A stretch of DNA of 64,000 nt from Rhynchosporium graminicola (lineage: Eukaryota; Ascomycota; Leotiomycetes; Helotiales; Ploettnerulaceae): assembly GCA_900074885.1 (NCBI GenBank), contig FJUW01000012.1, positions 1,719,841 through 1,783,840 of the forward strand. The letters are read 5' to 3'. The translations under genes were made by a program, and so were the position numbers. Positions 10,124 to 22,254 of this stretch are shown here, piece after piece (the first letter of the stretch is position 1; each line of letters opens with the position of its first letter). The notes beneath the pieces are model-generated. The model was not told the DNA's origin, made no database searches, and worked only from the letters and a program-made list of their open reading frames with translations.

Positions 10124-11919
10124 TCTAGCATTGAGTGCTTTTGACACGTGCTGGATGCATGCCTTACTTTGTTATATGATATTATTCACTAATTAATATG
10201 CATATGAATCTTCAAGAGACAGACCGGTGTGTGCGCTTTGTGGACGCGCATCAAGAAAGAATGCTTCCGGCGGTCTGCCTGAACTAGGTAGGTATGCCGG
10301 GCTAAAAAAAATTAGTGGATGGGTATTGGTCAACTGTATTGCAACTTATGAGAGCTATCAATGGTTGAACCTAACCCTCTTCATTCAGTGTTCGCCAAAC
10401 GATATTTCAAGCATTCCTTGACTTCAATCCACAATTGCTCAAGGGGTACGAATATACCACAAATATATTTGAAGCCTCTCAGGAACACCGCACAGCATAT
10501 GACTATCCGGACAGAGTATCCCTCGTTCCACAAAACGGATGTTTTATTGAATTCAGACACTCATCAACTGCTAAGACACAAGTAAGCTATCTTATGAAGT
10601 CGTTGGGCCTCTATAGAATTCTCCTTTGACCGTACTTAGCTGCTGCCGCAGACCCTGTTACTATTTCGTGGCATATCTGACAAGACTAGCAAGCTGAGTA
10701 GCAAGCCTTTAATTTCACATACTTCCAATTTGCAATCGCGAAAAACATGTCGGATTCTACTCAATGAATGATTAAGAGTCACTGAGCCATCACGAGTCTT
10801 GACCAAGTCAGAGACCCTTGGCCATTTTGTATTTCTGTTGTCGTCTTAAATAGCCACAATAAATATCAGCCCCCTTGAATTTGCAACGGGTGCATGGTAA
10901 CCCGTACCAGGACCATATGAACATTCATCGAATGGGTTGTTCGGATAGCGAACGGGCACTAAGCACTAGACGGCCACTGTCCCATTCGATCTTCCTCACG
11001 TCGCCGGAAGCTTATTGTCTCGCACTCTGGTTGATACGCACATCAAATTGTGAACGGTAAATTCATGAACGAGACTTACACCGGAACTTGTTTGGATATG
11101 TACTCGGATATTTCCTGTATACAAGTGCATCTCACGAGAGTAGAAATCCAGAGCCCTGCGGTAAAAGGACGGAGACGAGTACCCTCATGCAAGGCTACTC
11201 AGGCCTATATTCGTAGCCATATCCGGTCAAGGAATTATCTCAACTGCTTAAAGCATTGAGGAAAAATCCCGTAATGATTCTTTAGTATCATGAACCTTCT
11301 GGCTAAATCGCAGGACTTTTCAAGCGGAGTAGAAGTATCTTGGTAGGTGAGCTGAATTGGCGAACGATCCAAGCTTTAATGGAAACGAGGCCTCATCGTC
11401 CTGATATAGATGTTCATCGTTCACAAAAAGCTAATAAGTTCTATCTCCCAAGTCCAAAGGTTTTTTTGCCCTAGTGGATAGCCCTCACGTATGCTATAAG
11501 CCAAAATCGCTTCATCTACATGAAAATCATGATAGGCATTGATAGCCCGAGTGCGACCTTCAGGCCGTGACCAACCAGGAGCTGATGGAAATATTTCGGG
11601 ATAGAATACAACATTGTCACGAATTCCTCACAAAGCACATGACTAGCAAAGCCGACCTTGCCAATGCTTCGATGATTTTACTGCAATTATGAAATGCTTT
11701 CCTTCAGAACAGAATTACACGAGCAGTACCATGGGTACCAACCCATCCAATTTCCCAAACGGTCATCATCAACCCTCCTCAAAGCAAAACAAAAGAGTGT
11801 CATATGAGGCTATCTTCCGATCACACATGAAAGGACCAAAATCAATAAGTTCACCAAGTTCCCACAAGACTTATTTTCGCCAACCCAAAGAACCACCCAA
11901 CTTCGTCTCCGTTGTCTTA
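10124..11919. other. Gene-free stretch of 1.8 kb
   Basis: Only short, overlapping open frames without splice support or recognisable protein sequence. No tRNA, repeat array or transposon end was seen. Confidence 0.45.
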
Positions 11920-14490
11920 TTATGCTCCAGTACCAGGACCCTCAACTCCTTCTCCAGCAGAAACATCTCCCGTCTGCTGTTCCTCGTTGTTATTGAGGGC
12001 TCCCAGCTCATCGATGGCATCTTGGACATCTTCAGAAATTATGTCTCCACTAGGTGCATCAACAGCACAACTTTGATCTTCCATCACAGTACCCAAATCG
12101 TCATTCTCTAGTCCGTTCACTGGATCTAAAACATCGACGACCTGCTCTGTTACTGCGTGAGGGCTATCTGAACATATCAGTTAACCGATAACAGCCTCAT
12201 CTCCCTCGCTTGGGCCTGACGTACCTTGCCGCGCTGACTCCAAATAATCCGTTTCACTCATTCGTCCCCCAACGTTTCCCCCTGGAAAACCTGGACCTTG
12301 TTTCGAGGTGATTGAGCTCCTAGGACTCAATGCCTCCTCTTTCTGTGTCTTCTCTGTGGCTCTTCGCTTGTCAAATTTCTTTTTGCCTTTTTTCTCCTTC
12401 ATCGTATCATCTCTCGCTATTTTCTCCTCCGCCTCTTTCTTGGACGACTTCTTCTCAGCTGTCATGCTCTCAGCCGCTTCTCTCTCCTTTGCCTTTTTCT
12501 CCATCGCCCTTTTCTCCGCATCTTCTCTTCCTTTCCTGATAATCTTTGCCTTCTTTTTCTCCCAAGGGCTTACTCGGTGAGGTGGTTTCTTCTTCTTGTG
12601 ATTCGGGGTTTGTGGAGCAGTACCATTTGTCGGAGGAGGTTTTGGGGCTGTGGGTGCTGAAGCAGGTTGTTGAGCCTGGCTGCTGTTGTTGGCCTGAGAC
12701 GCATCGACGAATTGCTCGGGATGGTCATTATATCCACTTGCAATAATTCAATCTTTGTTGTCGAGGTCGACCCCAGCCTCCTCGACAGCATGTTCTGGAC
12801 GATCAGTACCAGCACATCCGACCTCTTGATCCAATAATGGCCAATGTTCAGTTTCAGGGCCTTCAACTTCTTCATCATATATTCCCAGAGACTCCGTATC
12901 AGAAGTGCCAGCTTCAGAAATAGTTGTTTTCAATGGCTCCGTACCGGCAACAGTATCTTCGACTTCTTGAACAACAGGTGCCAATAGCTCAGTACCTTCA
13001 AGATTAAGTGGAGTTTCAGACCCCACCGAGTTCTGTGGCTCATTGACTCCCCTGTTCTCATCTGTGCCTCCTGTCTGACCCCCGACAATCTCAACTCTTC
13101 CCTGATCTTCTTTTGCTTGGTCAGCTTCTTGCTGCGCTTGATAGCCTTCCGCAACCTCAGCATCGGTGTATCTCAGGCCACGGAAGTCCAGCACTGGGGT
13201 CAGTGGTCTCGCAATTAACCCCGGCAAAGATGGTGGTGGCTGCCTGCCTATGCGTACATCATTCGCAATATCATCGGAAGTGAATGACATGTTATGCTCG
13301 TTGCTTTCGTTCTCGAGGAATTCAGCCATGTGATCACCATTCTCTGGAACTTCTTCCTCATCTACATCGTCAGTATCAGAAATCTCAGCAGTGTTGTCAT
13401 TCTCGTCGTCGTTGTTGTCATCGTAATGGTTGCTGCTTGTGTCACTCTTGTCAGACTTCTCATCCAGATCCTCAGCGTCCATAGATGGAAGTGCGACTAC
13501 GGGATCTTCCAGCTCGCAAACTGGGCCCCCATCAGTGGCAGAAGATGTCCCAGAATATTCATGATTGTATCTCGCCTGTGCGGCATCCATCTTGCTGCGT
13601 CGTATCGCTTCCTTCAGATCTTCGTCTGAACCAGACATCGTTCCATCACCACGTGTTGGAGTGCCTTGATCAAATGGACTAGCCTGATCAGACTGCGGAC
13701 TGCATCCGTCTGGAATTGAATCTTCTTTAGATTTGTTGGCCTCCTCGCGACGATCTTCGTAATTCTCGAGAGAGCCAAACTCGTTGAGAAATTCTGCTCT
13801 GGTCATGTTTAGGTATATCCAAGGACGATAATCAGAAGTATTCAGAGCGCCATATCCCATTGCTTCTCCGACTAGAGCTCCCTGAGCTGTGTGCCGGACA
13901 GATCCATTCGCAATTGAATCTTCGCCATTCTCTTCTTTAAATAGTCTTTCCTCCAAACCACAAGCATCCTCATGTCCTCCTTGATCCGTGGTCTGATAGG
14001 CTTCGCTCGTATTGGCGATGAGCGGCCGATGGGAGAGGACTGTGTTTATTCTTGCGGCAGTTTCGCTGAGAGGCTCGGGATCTTGGTGGTGGACTTGAGA
14101 AAGGAATATCTCTTGAAGACACTCCTCTGGTCCCCCATCTGCTTCGTTAAGAACCTCTGACTGGACTCCAGAGTCCCGAGTTATTTTTGTGGTCGATACG
14201 CTTAACTCTGGACTGTTGGTCTTGGGCATAACTTCGGCCGCTGATTCGACAGCTGACGTATCCTTGCTCTCTTCCATTAAGGCTTGCATTCGGAGTTGCA
14301 AAGATGTGTAAAGCTCCTTGATGATGAATATTTTCCGTCGAAACGAGGCGAGCACATCAAATCTTGACTTTATGTTCATCGAGCTCAGCAGGAGGAAATT
14401 ACATAAAAAGGAAGCTAAATTTTTGCATGGAGATGTATCAGATTTATTTGGCCTGAAACCATGAAGATATGCCGACGCTGATATATACAT
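11920..14490 (-). CDS. Acidic low-complexity protein with UIM-like motif, interrupted by one TGA
   Basis: The frame runs from 14490 to 12225, then a 57-nt intron (12224-12168; donor GTACGT, branch TTAACTGAT, acceptor TTCAG) leads in phase to the last exon 12167-11920. The first 580 residues are Glu/Asp/Ser-rich; residues 289-302 (DEDLKEAIRRSKMD) fit the ubiquitin-interacting motif pattern acidic-x-x-Leu-x-x-Ala-Ile-x-x-Ser-x-x-Asp. At 12750-12748 the frame meets a TGA, yet the same frame continues for about 175 codons: a Gln/Pro part, then a Lys/Glu-rich probable coiled coil (PWEKKKAKIIRKGRED and after). No canonical intron that would remove the TGA was found. So this is either a gene with a nonsense change, a readthrough product, or a gene with an unusual intron. 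The start could be a later Met (residues 38 or 68). Function is unknown; a ubiquitin-related adaptor is speculation. Confidence 0.55.
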
Positions 14491-17328
14491 GAGAAAGAGA
14501 GCAAGGCGATATCTTTAGAAAGGCGAACGGAATGAATCTGAAAACAGCACAGGAGAAGCTTCTCGTCTCCAGGATAGACATCATTGCCTTTTTGAGGCTC
14601 TTGATCTCAGGTCTACGTACAGTTCAAGTATATTTTCGTAAGCTTCTTCTATCTTAAGTGCAAGCCTGGAACAAGACTTACCGTTAATCCTTCTTCACCT
14701 ATGTATTTTGCCGTCTTGATATATGCACTCCATTCTTTTCTTATTTAAGTCATGAGACTGTAGCAGGCAATGCTTCAATAGCTTTGACACAGTTCATCGT
14801 GCCACGGCTCTGTGCCTGCAAAGTATATTGAAGGCACCATGATCTCTTTGTTGAGACTTCGGTAGCTGGCAGACTGAGATCCAGACTTTTCTTCCGTTGA
14901 TGTTTCTTTGATACTCTCTTCCGATGTCAAAGCCGGGCAAGATCAAAAAGCGTCTGTCGAGAACATTCCTATCTAGCCCAGAGTTGTCTGACACAGTAAT
15001 GATTCTAGTCCGTCTGGATGAGGAATCAACCCATGTGTCTCGAACAAAGTCCCAAAGGTTCTTCTGATTACCCCGCTATTCATCCCAGGGTACCGGAATA
15101 ACCCCCACTTGGGATATTCAAGTGGCCTCAAGACAGGTTTACGGGTACTTGTCCCCTGTAAGGCTCATAGTGAGAAGAAGGACGTTACTACTGTATAACA
15201 ATCACTGACATGCCTATAAGTCAATCGGAACAGAGAAGTTGTCATCATCGATTGCCAAAAATAAACAAAAAACATCTGGAGTCCTGTACGCGTTAGAAGA
15301 AGTCAGCGTTTTCTCTTCGGGTCACTAAGTTCCGGGTGTGATTACTAGAATAGAGCGAGTAGAAATACCTACTGCAAGTGAAGTTTGGAGACGTATGCTG
15401 CGATGTCTCCTCGGAGGGATTTGTAGATGAATGATGCAGGCTGAGCTTCAGCAAGAGTTTTTTTTTCAGATAAAACAGAGGTAGACGTTGTGTTCGCCGA
15501 GGAGGTCATCGAATCCTGGGAAGGACTTATGTTGAGGTTTTCGCGGTCGGAAGTGTCGAATGTGGAGCTTCGTTCAGGTGGTAAATCTTGGGGGCGTTTG
15601 CTCTGCGTGCCTTGAACTCTGCAGCAGCGTCATGGATACGAGTTGATCCAGTACCTACATACCAAAACTGCTGATACGTATCAGGACAGCGAGCCTTTCA
15701 ACCAAAGAAGTCGCAGGTCTTAACATACGGCGAGTAGCAGGGCTGAAATGGTATGGTGGTACGACCTGCGTCTGCTAACAAGACAACGAGCGTACAGCTC
15801 CTCTCACAGGTTGAATGTTTCACGTTTATCATAGAAGAGGGACAAAATCCAAGACTAATCCGAGTTCCAGAGGTTTTTCAAGTGTGCATTGTAATGGTCG
15901 TTGTATCTGTGGTTGCGAGTAAGAATGAGCTCGCTTGTGCTGCGAGTCTCAGGAGCTATGCTGTTGCAGGATGGTGGCCAGCTGACAGGCCCTTCTTCAA
16001 CGAATCCATTCCTTGTGAAGATTCATTGGTATATAAATAACAGCTCCGACTCTAGGAGTAAGAGGGATCGAAAAAGACAAAGAATGATATATCTGCTAAT
16101 GTGAAGGAAGATTGACAATACTTGACTTGCTGTGGAGCCAATCGAAGCGAGGACTGCAATATCAAAGCAATTGACTGTCAGATTCCAGACTTCTGCTGTA
16201 AATGTTAATGATTTCGATAATTAAAGTGGTCTACAGACATACACTAGCTAGCTTCCAATCCACAGTACTAACTAAGCGAGCGACTGTTTGTATTCGAGAG
16301 TACCTATCAAACTTACTGGTAGCGGACAAGCTGCATATGAGTTCAAGCTTACTACTCAGGACCACGTCGTGGTAAGGTTTCTATCGATGCTATCTGTGAA
16401 TTGCTGAATAATTTATGTAATGACAAAAATATGCGATGCTACTGCGTAGGTAAGATTGCAGAGTGCCTAATTACTGCCGATCATCAATGCCGAAATAATT
16501 GAAAAGTTCGGTCCTTGTCCTGCATTCCACGGTTCAAATTCAACCCTTTCTACGGGACCTTACCTTGGTATTGAACCAATAGAAATGGACTTTATTGCAG
16601 TCTACCATTGGAATCCTTAAGATTATCCCACGTGACTGACTATCTCCCCCACATGTCTTCCCGCAATCTCACCTGTCGCGTTCCACGGGCTTCAGAATCT
16701 TCGTCGGCGACCACGTCAAACACGCGAAAGGCTAAGAGCCACATCAAAATTCTCCGACACCACGAATGCGAATCCAATCGCGCATGATGACAACTCGTCC
16801 CGATGCCGATACCGGTAGAATGGATTTTTCGGCGACTAAATCCGACGCAACGACTCGTAAAGAAGCCAAGTCGCACGTCATGTGGTAATCCGGAAACTTT
16901 CAACCAACAAAGAAACCAGCAGCTAAGTTTGAGTGGGAACCGGGGACCTGAGATAGTAGAATGAAGAGCAATTAAGTTTGAATCATCTTTATTTAAACCG
17001 CAGGATTCTGTTTGCTGACCCCGTTACTCCCACATGAATCCTGCCGCAGCTGATGAGTGGAACTAAGATAGTCAGTCATTAATATCGCTAAAAGTTTTCC
17101 CGATATTGACATTCACTTTCTGGCCCCTCGTATCGTACTCAGCATCGCCTTCTCAATATCTTCAACTGCACATCATTGTATCGTTACACCAGCGCAAACA
17201 AGGATCGCTACTCGATACCTAGATCCAGGCCTCCTCATGCAATCGAGATAATCTCAATCAACATACCTCGCACTGCATCGCTCCCAGTCGACCCGAGTTG
17301 TTGGAGACGAAGGAAAAAGGACGGCGCT
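14491..17328. other. Mostly gene-free region
   Basis: Apart from one possible minus-strand exon (15369-15618, listed separately), no coding signal was found. The 150 bases before 17329 form the leader of the YeeE-like gene; an open frame there begins at 17176 but is dropped because the family starts near MTTTMINS. Confidence 0.4.
15369..15618 (-). CDS. Possible C-terminal exon of an unidentified gene
   Basis: A minus-strand frame of 83 codons begins after a candidate acceptor (GCTGCTGCAG) and ends at TAG. It is Ser/Thr-rich (e.g. SMTSSANTTSTSVLS) and ends with FIYKSLRGDIAAYVSKLHLQ. Composition and codon use look coding. A GTATGT donor lies 44 nt upstream of the acceptor, but the upstream exon could not be joined in frame, so the gene model is incomplete. 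No family recognised. Confidence 0.25.
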
Positions 17329-18406
17329 ATGACGACGACGATGATCAATTCCGTCGCTTCGGGCTCGATATTCGGCGCAGCTCTCGTGGCTGCTGGTGTT
17401 TACTCACCTGAAGTGATCATCGGCCAGATGCAGCTGAAAGAGTTTCATATGTTGAAGACTTTCCTTGCTGCCAGTGCAAGCAGCGCGTAAGTTCGCCTTT
17501 TTTCCGACTCAAAACAAGAATGGCATTGAAAAAGCTGAGTGTCAGAGCTGATAAAATTATAGTCTTCCTATAATCTTAGCAAAAACACTCAACATTGCAT
17601 CCTGTAAGCCCAAAACGCCGGTGACGCTTAACTTGTTCAGCGCCTACGATGGAAATATCCTCGGCGGCTTACTCCTCGGTATTGGTATGTCCCTAACCGG
17701 TGCTTGTCCGGGTACTCTTGTTCCTCAACTCGCAACCGGCGTGCCTTCCGGACCACTCGTCCTTGTCGGTGGTCTTGCTGGTGGCATCCTTTACTCGCGA
17801 TACGGCAAACCTCTCATAGGGAGAGTACAAAACAGAGGACTAGTCGAGAAAGCGACTATCTTCGAAGTTCTGGAGTTCAAGCAAGGTAGTGCGATGGCTG
17901 TGTACGAGGCGATGTGTTTGGCGATGATTGGAAGCTTGACGCACTACTTCCCTGATAGTGATGATTTGCTGGCACCTTCTATTGTTGGAGGTCTCTTCAT
18001 CGGGATGAGTCAAGCTGTGAGTCTATTATTGACAGGCGGCTCATTAGGCATCTCAGCAGCGTACGAGCAGCTTGGTGATCTGTTCTGGTGGGCTGAGGAA
18101 TCTGTTCTCGAAGGCAACACGGCCCGAAGACCTAGCATCAAGTCGACTGCTTTTGCTGTAGGAACTTTTATCGGTAGCGGGATCTTGTTCAGAATTCTAG
18201 GACTTCCAGCGCCGACTTCAGGGTTGCATATTGGACCCGCGAGAGCAGTAATTGGTGGCGTCTTTCTCACATTTGGATCGAGGATTGCGGGGGGATGCAC
18301 GAGTGGACACGGGATCAGTGGGATGTCCCAATTGTCTATCTCGAGCATCATCACGGTCATTGCTATGTTCGGAGGAGGCATCGCGATGATGGCTTTCATT
18401 CAGTAG
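17329..18406 (+). CDS. YeeE/YedE-family (DUF395) sulfur-compound transporter
   Basis: Two exons (17329-17486 and 17563-18406; GTAAGT..TATAG, 76 nt) give 333 aa. The protein is polytopic with the internal two-fold repeat of the family. The first Cys-containing loop reads GMSLTGACPGTLVPQLATG. The second reads RIAGGCTSGHGISGMSQLS. Both GxCxxG-type Cys loops are kept. Bacterial relatives (TsuA/YeeE) import thiosulfate and related sulfur species. The substrate here is inferred from that family. The start MTTTMINS is chosen because hydrophobic family sequence begins right after it. An in-frame upstream Met (17176) would add a basic 51-residue extension, which is unlikely. It stands alone, with no linked sulfur gene visible. 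Confidence 0.88.
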
Positions 18407-18732
18407 AAATTGAGGGTTTTAGGATGCTTGAAAAGCTTTGCATCATGAAATACTAGGATGAGATGGATATGATATTGCAGCGATGGCTCATTTCTCTATG
18501 GACTTATGCGCTTAGCGTGTTAAGATACCCCTTCTTTGACTCCCTAATTCGACTAAAATTGCATGAAAGAAACGAGATTATCTACAGAAAACCTCTCCTT
18601 TCTTCCACAATCAATTCTTCTGAAAGTTTAGTCAAACATCATACATTTCATTTCTGCAAAGCGCTGCTCCCAAATCTTCGCAATCATGCATGACCTAGGA
18701 AGTTTTGAAGCCCCCTTCTCATATAACATCTG

Positions 18733-18942
18733 CTAAATGCCTAAGCTGACTTCATAATATACGTCCTTCTTTTCTTCATCAAACGGATCCTTGCACCGTA
18801 AGCATTCATCTTTCAGTACCAAGGTTTCGAACGTTCGGATGTATTGGCAATCCTTCTTCAGCAACTGCCGCGAGCAATAGTAGATCCACGGGTCGTGCTT
18901 TTGCCAGCCGCAACCGCATGCCGAAAGATAGTAATCACACAT
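18733..18942 (-). CDS. Small Cys-rich protein of the short fungal MC..CGC type
   Basis: A 69-codon frame starts MCDYYLSACGCGW and has eight Cys (C2, C9, C11, then four more pairs or singles including YYC, DCQY and ECLRC). Short ascomycete proteins beginning Met-Cys and followed by a CGC or CGH motif with several spaced Cys are common and uncharacterised. The pattern suggests a small metal-binding or disulfide fold. A longer in-frame N-terminal extension to 18999 is open but less typical. There is no signal peptide. Expression is not demonstrable here. Confidence 0.4.
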   Translation of the reverse strand: MCDYYLSACGCGWQKHDPWIYYCSRQLLKKDCQYIRTFETLVLKDECLRCKDPFDEEKKDVYYEVSLGI

Positions 18943-21900
18943 GTTTTCTGATAAGTGTGTTGTTGGTCGATTCGATACGTCCGCCGCAACCTGCAGCACT
19001 TCCGAAAAGTAAATCTGAAGTTGTGGCTATAGTTGTAGTATCTTGATGTCGAGGGAATCCTGTGAATTGAAGCATTTTTGTAGGCCGACTGATGTCACAC
19101 ATGTCCTTGGAAATGGATCTCATGTAGCTAAAACGGACTGTCAACAAAGTGATTGACCGGGAACTTCATGGCATACTGGACGTGATTCCCATTCATTCAA
19201 AGACCAATTTTCACATTTTACAGACTGACCAAAAATTAGTCACAAAGCATGAAGTGTATCCTACTTCCACACAAGCATGAATATGTATTTTTAAAGCTCT
19301 TTGTGCATTGAGATACATTCTTCGTCCACACAGGCTTCATCTTGAGCGAAACACGCAAGCGGCCCTTTCCCACCCGGGAAAAAGCTCGTGGGTATGACAG
19401 GTTCCACGTCATCGCCGAACCAAGTTGGATCGATTCGCATTGATCTATCAGTAAGTATGTGAACGGGGAAACTCTATTATAGTGTTACTCAAATAACAAA
19501 ACTCCCAACTTCAGCTCAATGAAAATGAGTTTTCGATGTTACTTCATATTCCTCAGCCCATTTCTCGATGATTGAAATATGATGTTGCATCGGACGTTCG
19601 GACTGGGTCGCAAAGTATCTGGAAAATGGTAATATCATGCACTCTATTTATACATCCTGCTGTAAATATGTTTGCGACCCACGAGTTCCCGTTGAACCAT
19701 AGCTTTCAAGCCACTTTTCCACCTCTGAAGCTCTGCCTGCGTCGGGCCATCATACTAGATTCTTATTACTCGACCAATTATCCTGTATTCCGACAATGAT
19801 GACATCGTCTTGCACGGAGCCGCCTTGGTGTTATCGGGTTAAAATATCCACCACCCTCGCCAATAGCTAACCAGCATTTAGTCCGTGTTACCCTAAGGAG
19901 GTGACCACGCCCGCAGAGAGTAGTGAGTTTCCAGCACATCTGATATCTCGGGATATGAGCTTTATTTATCGTCTTGTTTATTATTATCTGTAATGAGATG
20001 TGTTAGAAAGATGAAAAGGCTTGTGCTCGTAGGTTTCTTTTAAGAACTGTTAAGCTTGTACTACGACTTTCTTAGTGAATGACGGGTCAGAATTCGAAAA
20101 GCAGGATAATTGCGAGGAGAAGTTATCTGGTTGTGACTAGCATTCAAGCCTATGTTATGTTGATTGACTTCTGCTTTTAGCGAGCTGGGGAAGAATGAGA
20201 TATTTCAGTGACTCTAGCCGCTCGGAGTTTCCACATTCGAACTCATTTCGCGAGCCTCCAGTCTCCAACAACATAAATATTTGTCCTCCGAACTCATTGT
20301 CAATCATCTGTTACGGCGACAATAACGACAATTCCTCTTGTAACCTCGAATTTGCACCGGCATCATTGGACGGCAAATCTTGCGCCTCAGTATAGCTATC
20401 AAACAAAATCGCCGTGTCATCCTCATAAGACCTCCGCACTGGCGGCAGCGCGTGATGTATAGCCTACACATCAGAATGCTTAGGGCGGATTCTTTTGTTG
20501 CCTGATCGCCTAGTGGTTTGGCTCTCGCTGGGTTTCGCAGGAATTGCGACTGTAGATGTTCGGTCTAAGTTGATCTCAAATTGAAGAATGGAGATAGTAA
20601 AATCGGTTTTACATGTGAAATTTGTATGCAACGCTTTTTCCTGAACGGTTGATAATTCTTTGAGACTCATACTAAGGGACTGTCTGATCCTTTAGTGACA
20701 AAATCAAGCTGCTTCCTGGTTCACATTCAAGGCTAGCCCTTTGAAGAGACTTCTACTAATATGAAGCGCAAGCACATTCACGTCATCTAGAGTTTGCTCG
20801 GACTCTCGACTCTCACTATTTCGATGGAAGCTTCCTTGCTTAGCGAGAGGACGGAGGGCTGAAATGGTACTACACTGTGTAAAGGTTCAGAAACACAGAA
20901 ATACTTCCCTAATTCAACCACCTCATACACACAGGAGGCTTTGGCTAATAGTCGATATCACCCGGAGTACATATAAGATTACAGTAATAGAAGAATATGT
21001 TTTCAAGATGCTTCGGGATGGATGAGCTTAGATTCTTAAAGCTCTCAACGTAACACAATCCGGGCTCCACACATAGACTCATTCCTTTTCAACCCCCTCG
21101 TTTTCGATTCATGATAATTTGAACGATTTCTTATCCTTTCATACTGTGAAAGTGTTGACTACTATAGATTTTGTGTATTGGTAACAAACGTCCCTCTAGC
21201 AGCGTACAATGGACCACTATTGAACAATAGCTGTCCGAATTGTATTTATGTCTACGCTGATATGACGAGTTGTAAGCATTCCCACATTCATGACATCTCT
21301 ATCTAGCTCCCTGGAATTGTCTTCTTTTTCTTTGGAATGCAAGTGTGCCCATACATCAACGCCCGCAAGCAATTTAACCTTCTTTCCTTGGATAGAGAAC
21401 TTGAAGAAAATCCAACTTGTGGTTATTAGAGGGAAGAAAAACATCAACAGTGGTGCTTTCATTTGCGGAGCTGTAGGCCGATAATGTTGTTTTAGACCGT
21501 TGGTGACAGTGGAACTTTGGGAGTGACGTATGAGCCACAGACAGATTCTTTATAAACATTCAGAACTTGCTCCATGTCAATGACAGTGCCCATACCTAGC
21601 GAATGAAGACAATCATGAGTCAGCTACTCTCTTCCAATACATTACTGTATACTAAATATTCTGCGCGTACCAAGCCTTGTGAAATCTATCAAATGTTTAG
21701 TGCCCTATCAATCATTGATTCGGCTCGGGGCGTGTTGTGGTGGTGGTCTAGCACGGTTTAACCGAAGACTGGAAGTGCTAGCAGCTAGAATTTCGACTTC
21801 GAATCAAAACTAAACCTCGACGTTAGGACCTAGATTATTGAGCCACATTTAAGACATATAGATCATCTATTCACTTACCACCTCACTTTTTAACGAACCG

Positions 21901-22254
21901 TAGCGGGTCTGGTCTCAGCTTCGAACGATACGACACGTGATAGATCACATGAGTTAAACGCGGCGGCCAAGGCGGGCTTAGCGTTGCGAGCCCATTGTGT
22001 TCCCCGTTTTGATTCCACAATTCTATCTCTCTATGGAATTTCGACTTCATACAATATTGCTCCAGGTCTTAGATTTGAATATTTCACTTTTGGATATGCA
22101 TATCTGACGTCACAACGCGACTCCGCCTCAACTGCGCCCACACTTGTCACTCGATGACTTGGCGGGCGAACTCTGTAACAACAACCCGTACATCTTGCTA
22201 AAACTACGACCTATTCAGATATTCGAAACGTACCGACTGACGACAGATCTGAGG
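18943..22254. other. Gene-free stretch of 3.3 kb
   Basis: Only short frames without splice support. No repeat family, tRNA or protein-like segment was recognised. The final few hundred bases are the upstream region of the 5'-nucleotidase gene. Confidence 0.4.

Noticed and set aside
12750..12830. An intron from GTACTG to GCAAG around the TGA of the acidic protein
   Set aside because: The phases do not match, and other GT candidates (GTCGGA, GTCGAG, GTCGAC) are not donor-like; left as an unresolved stop.
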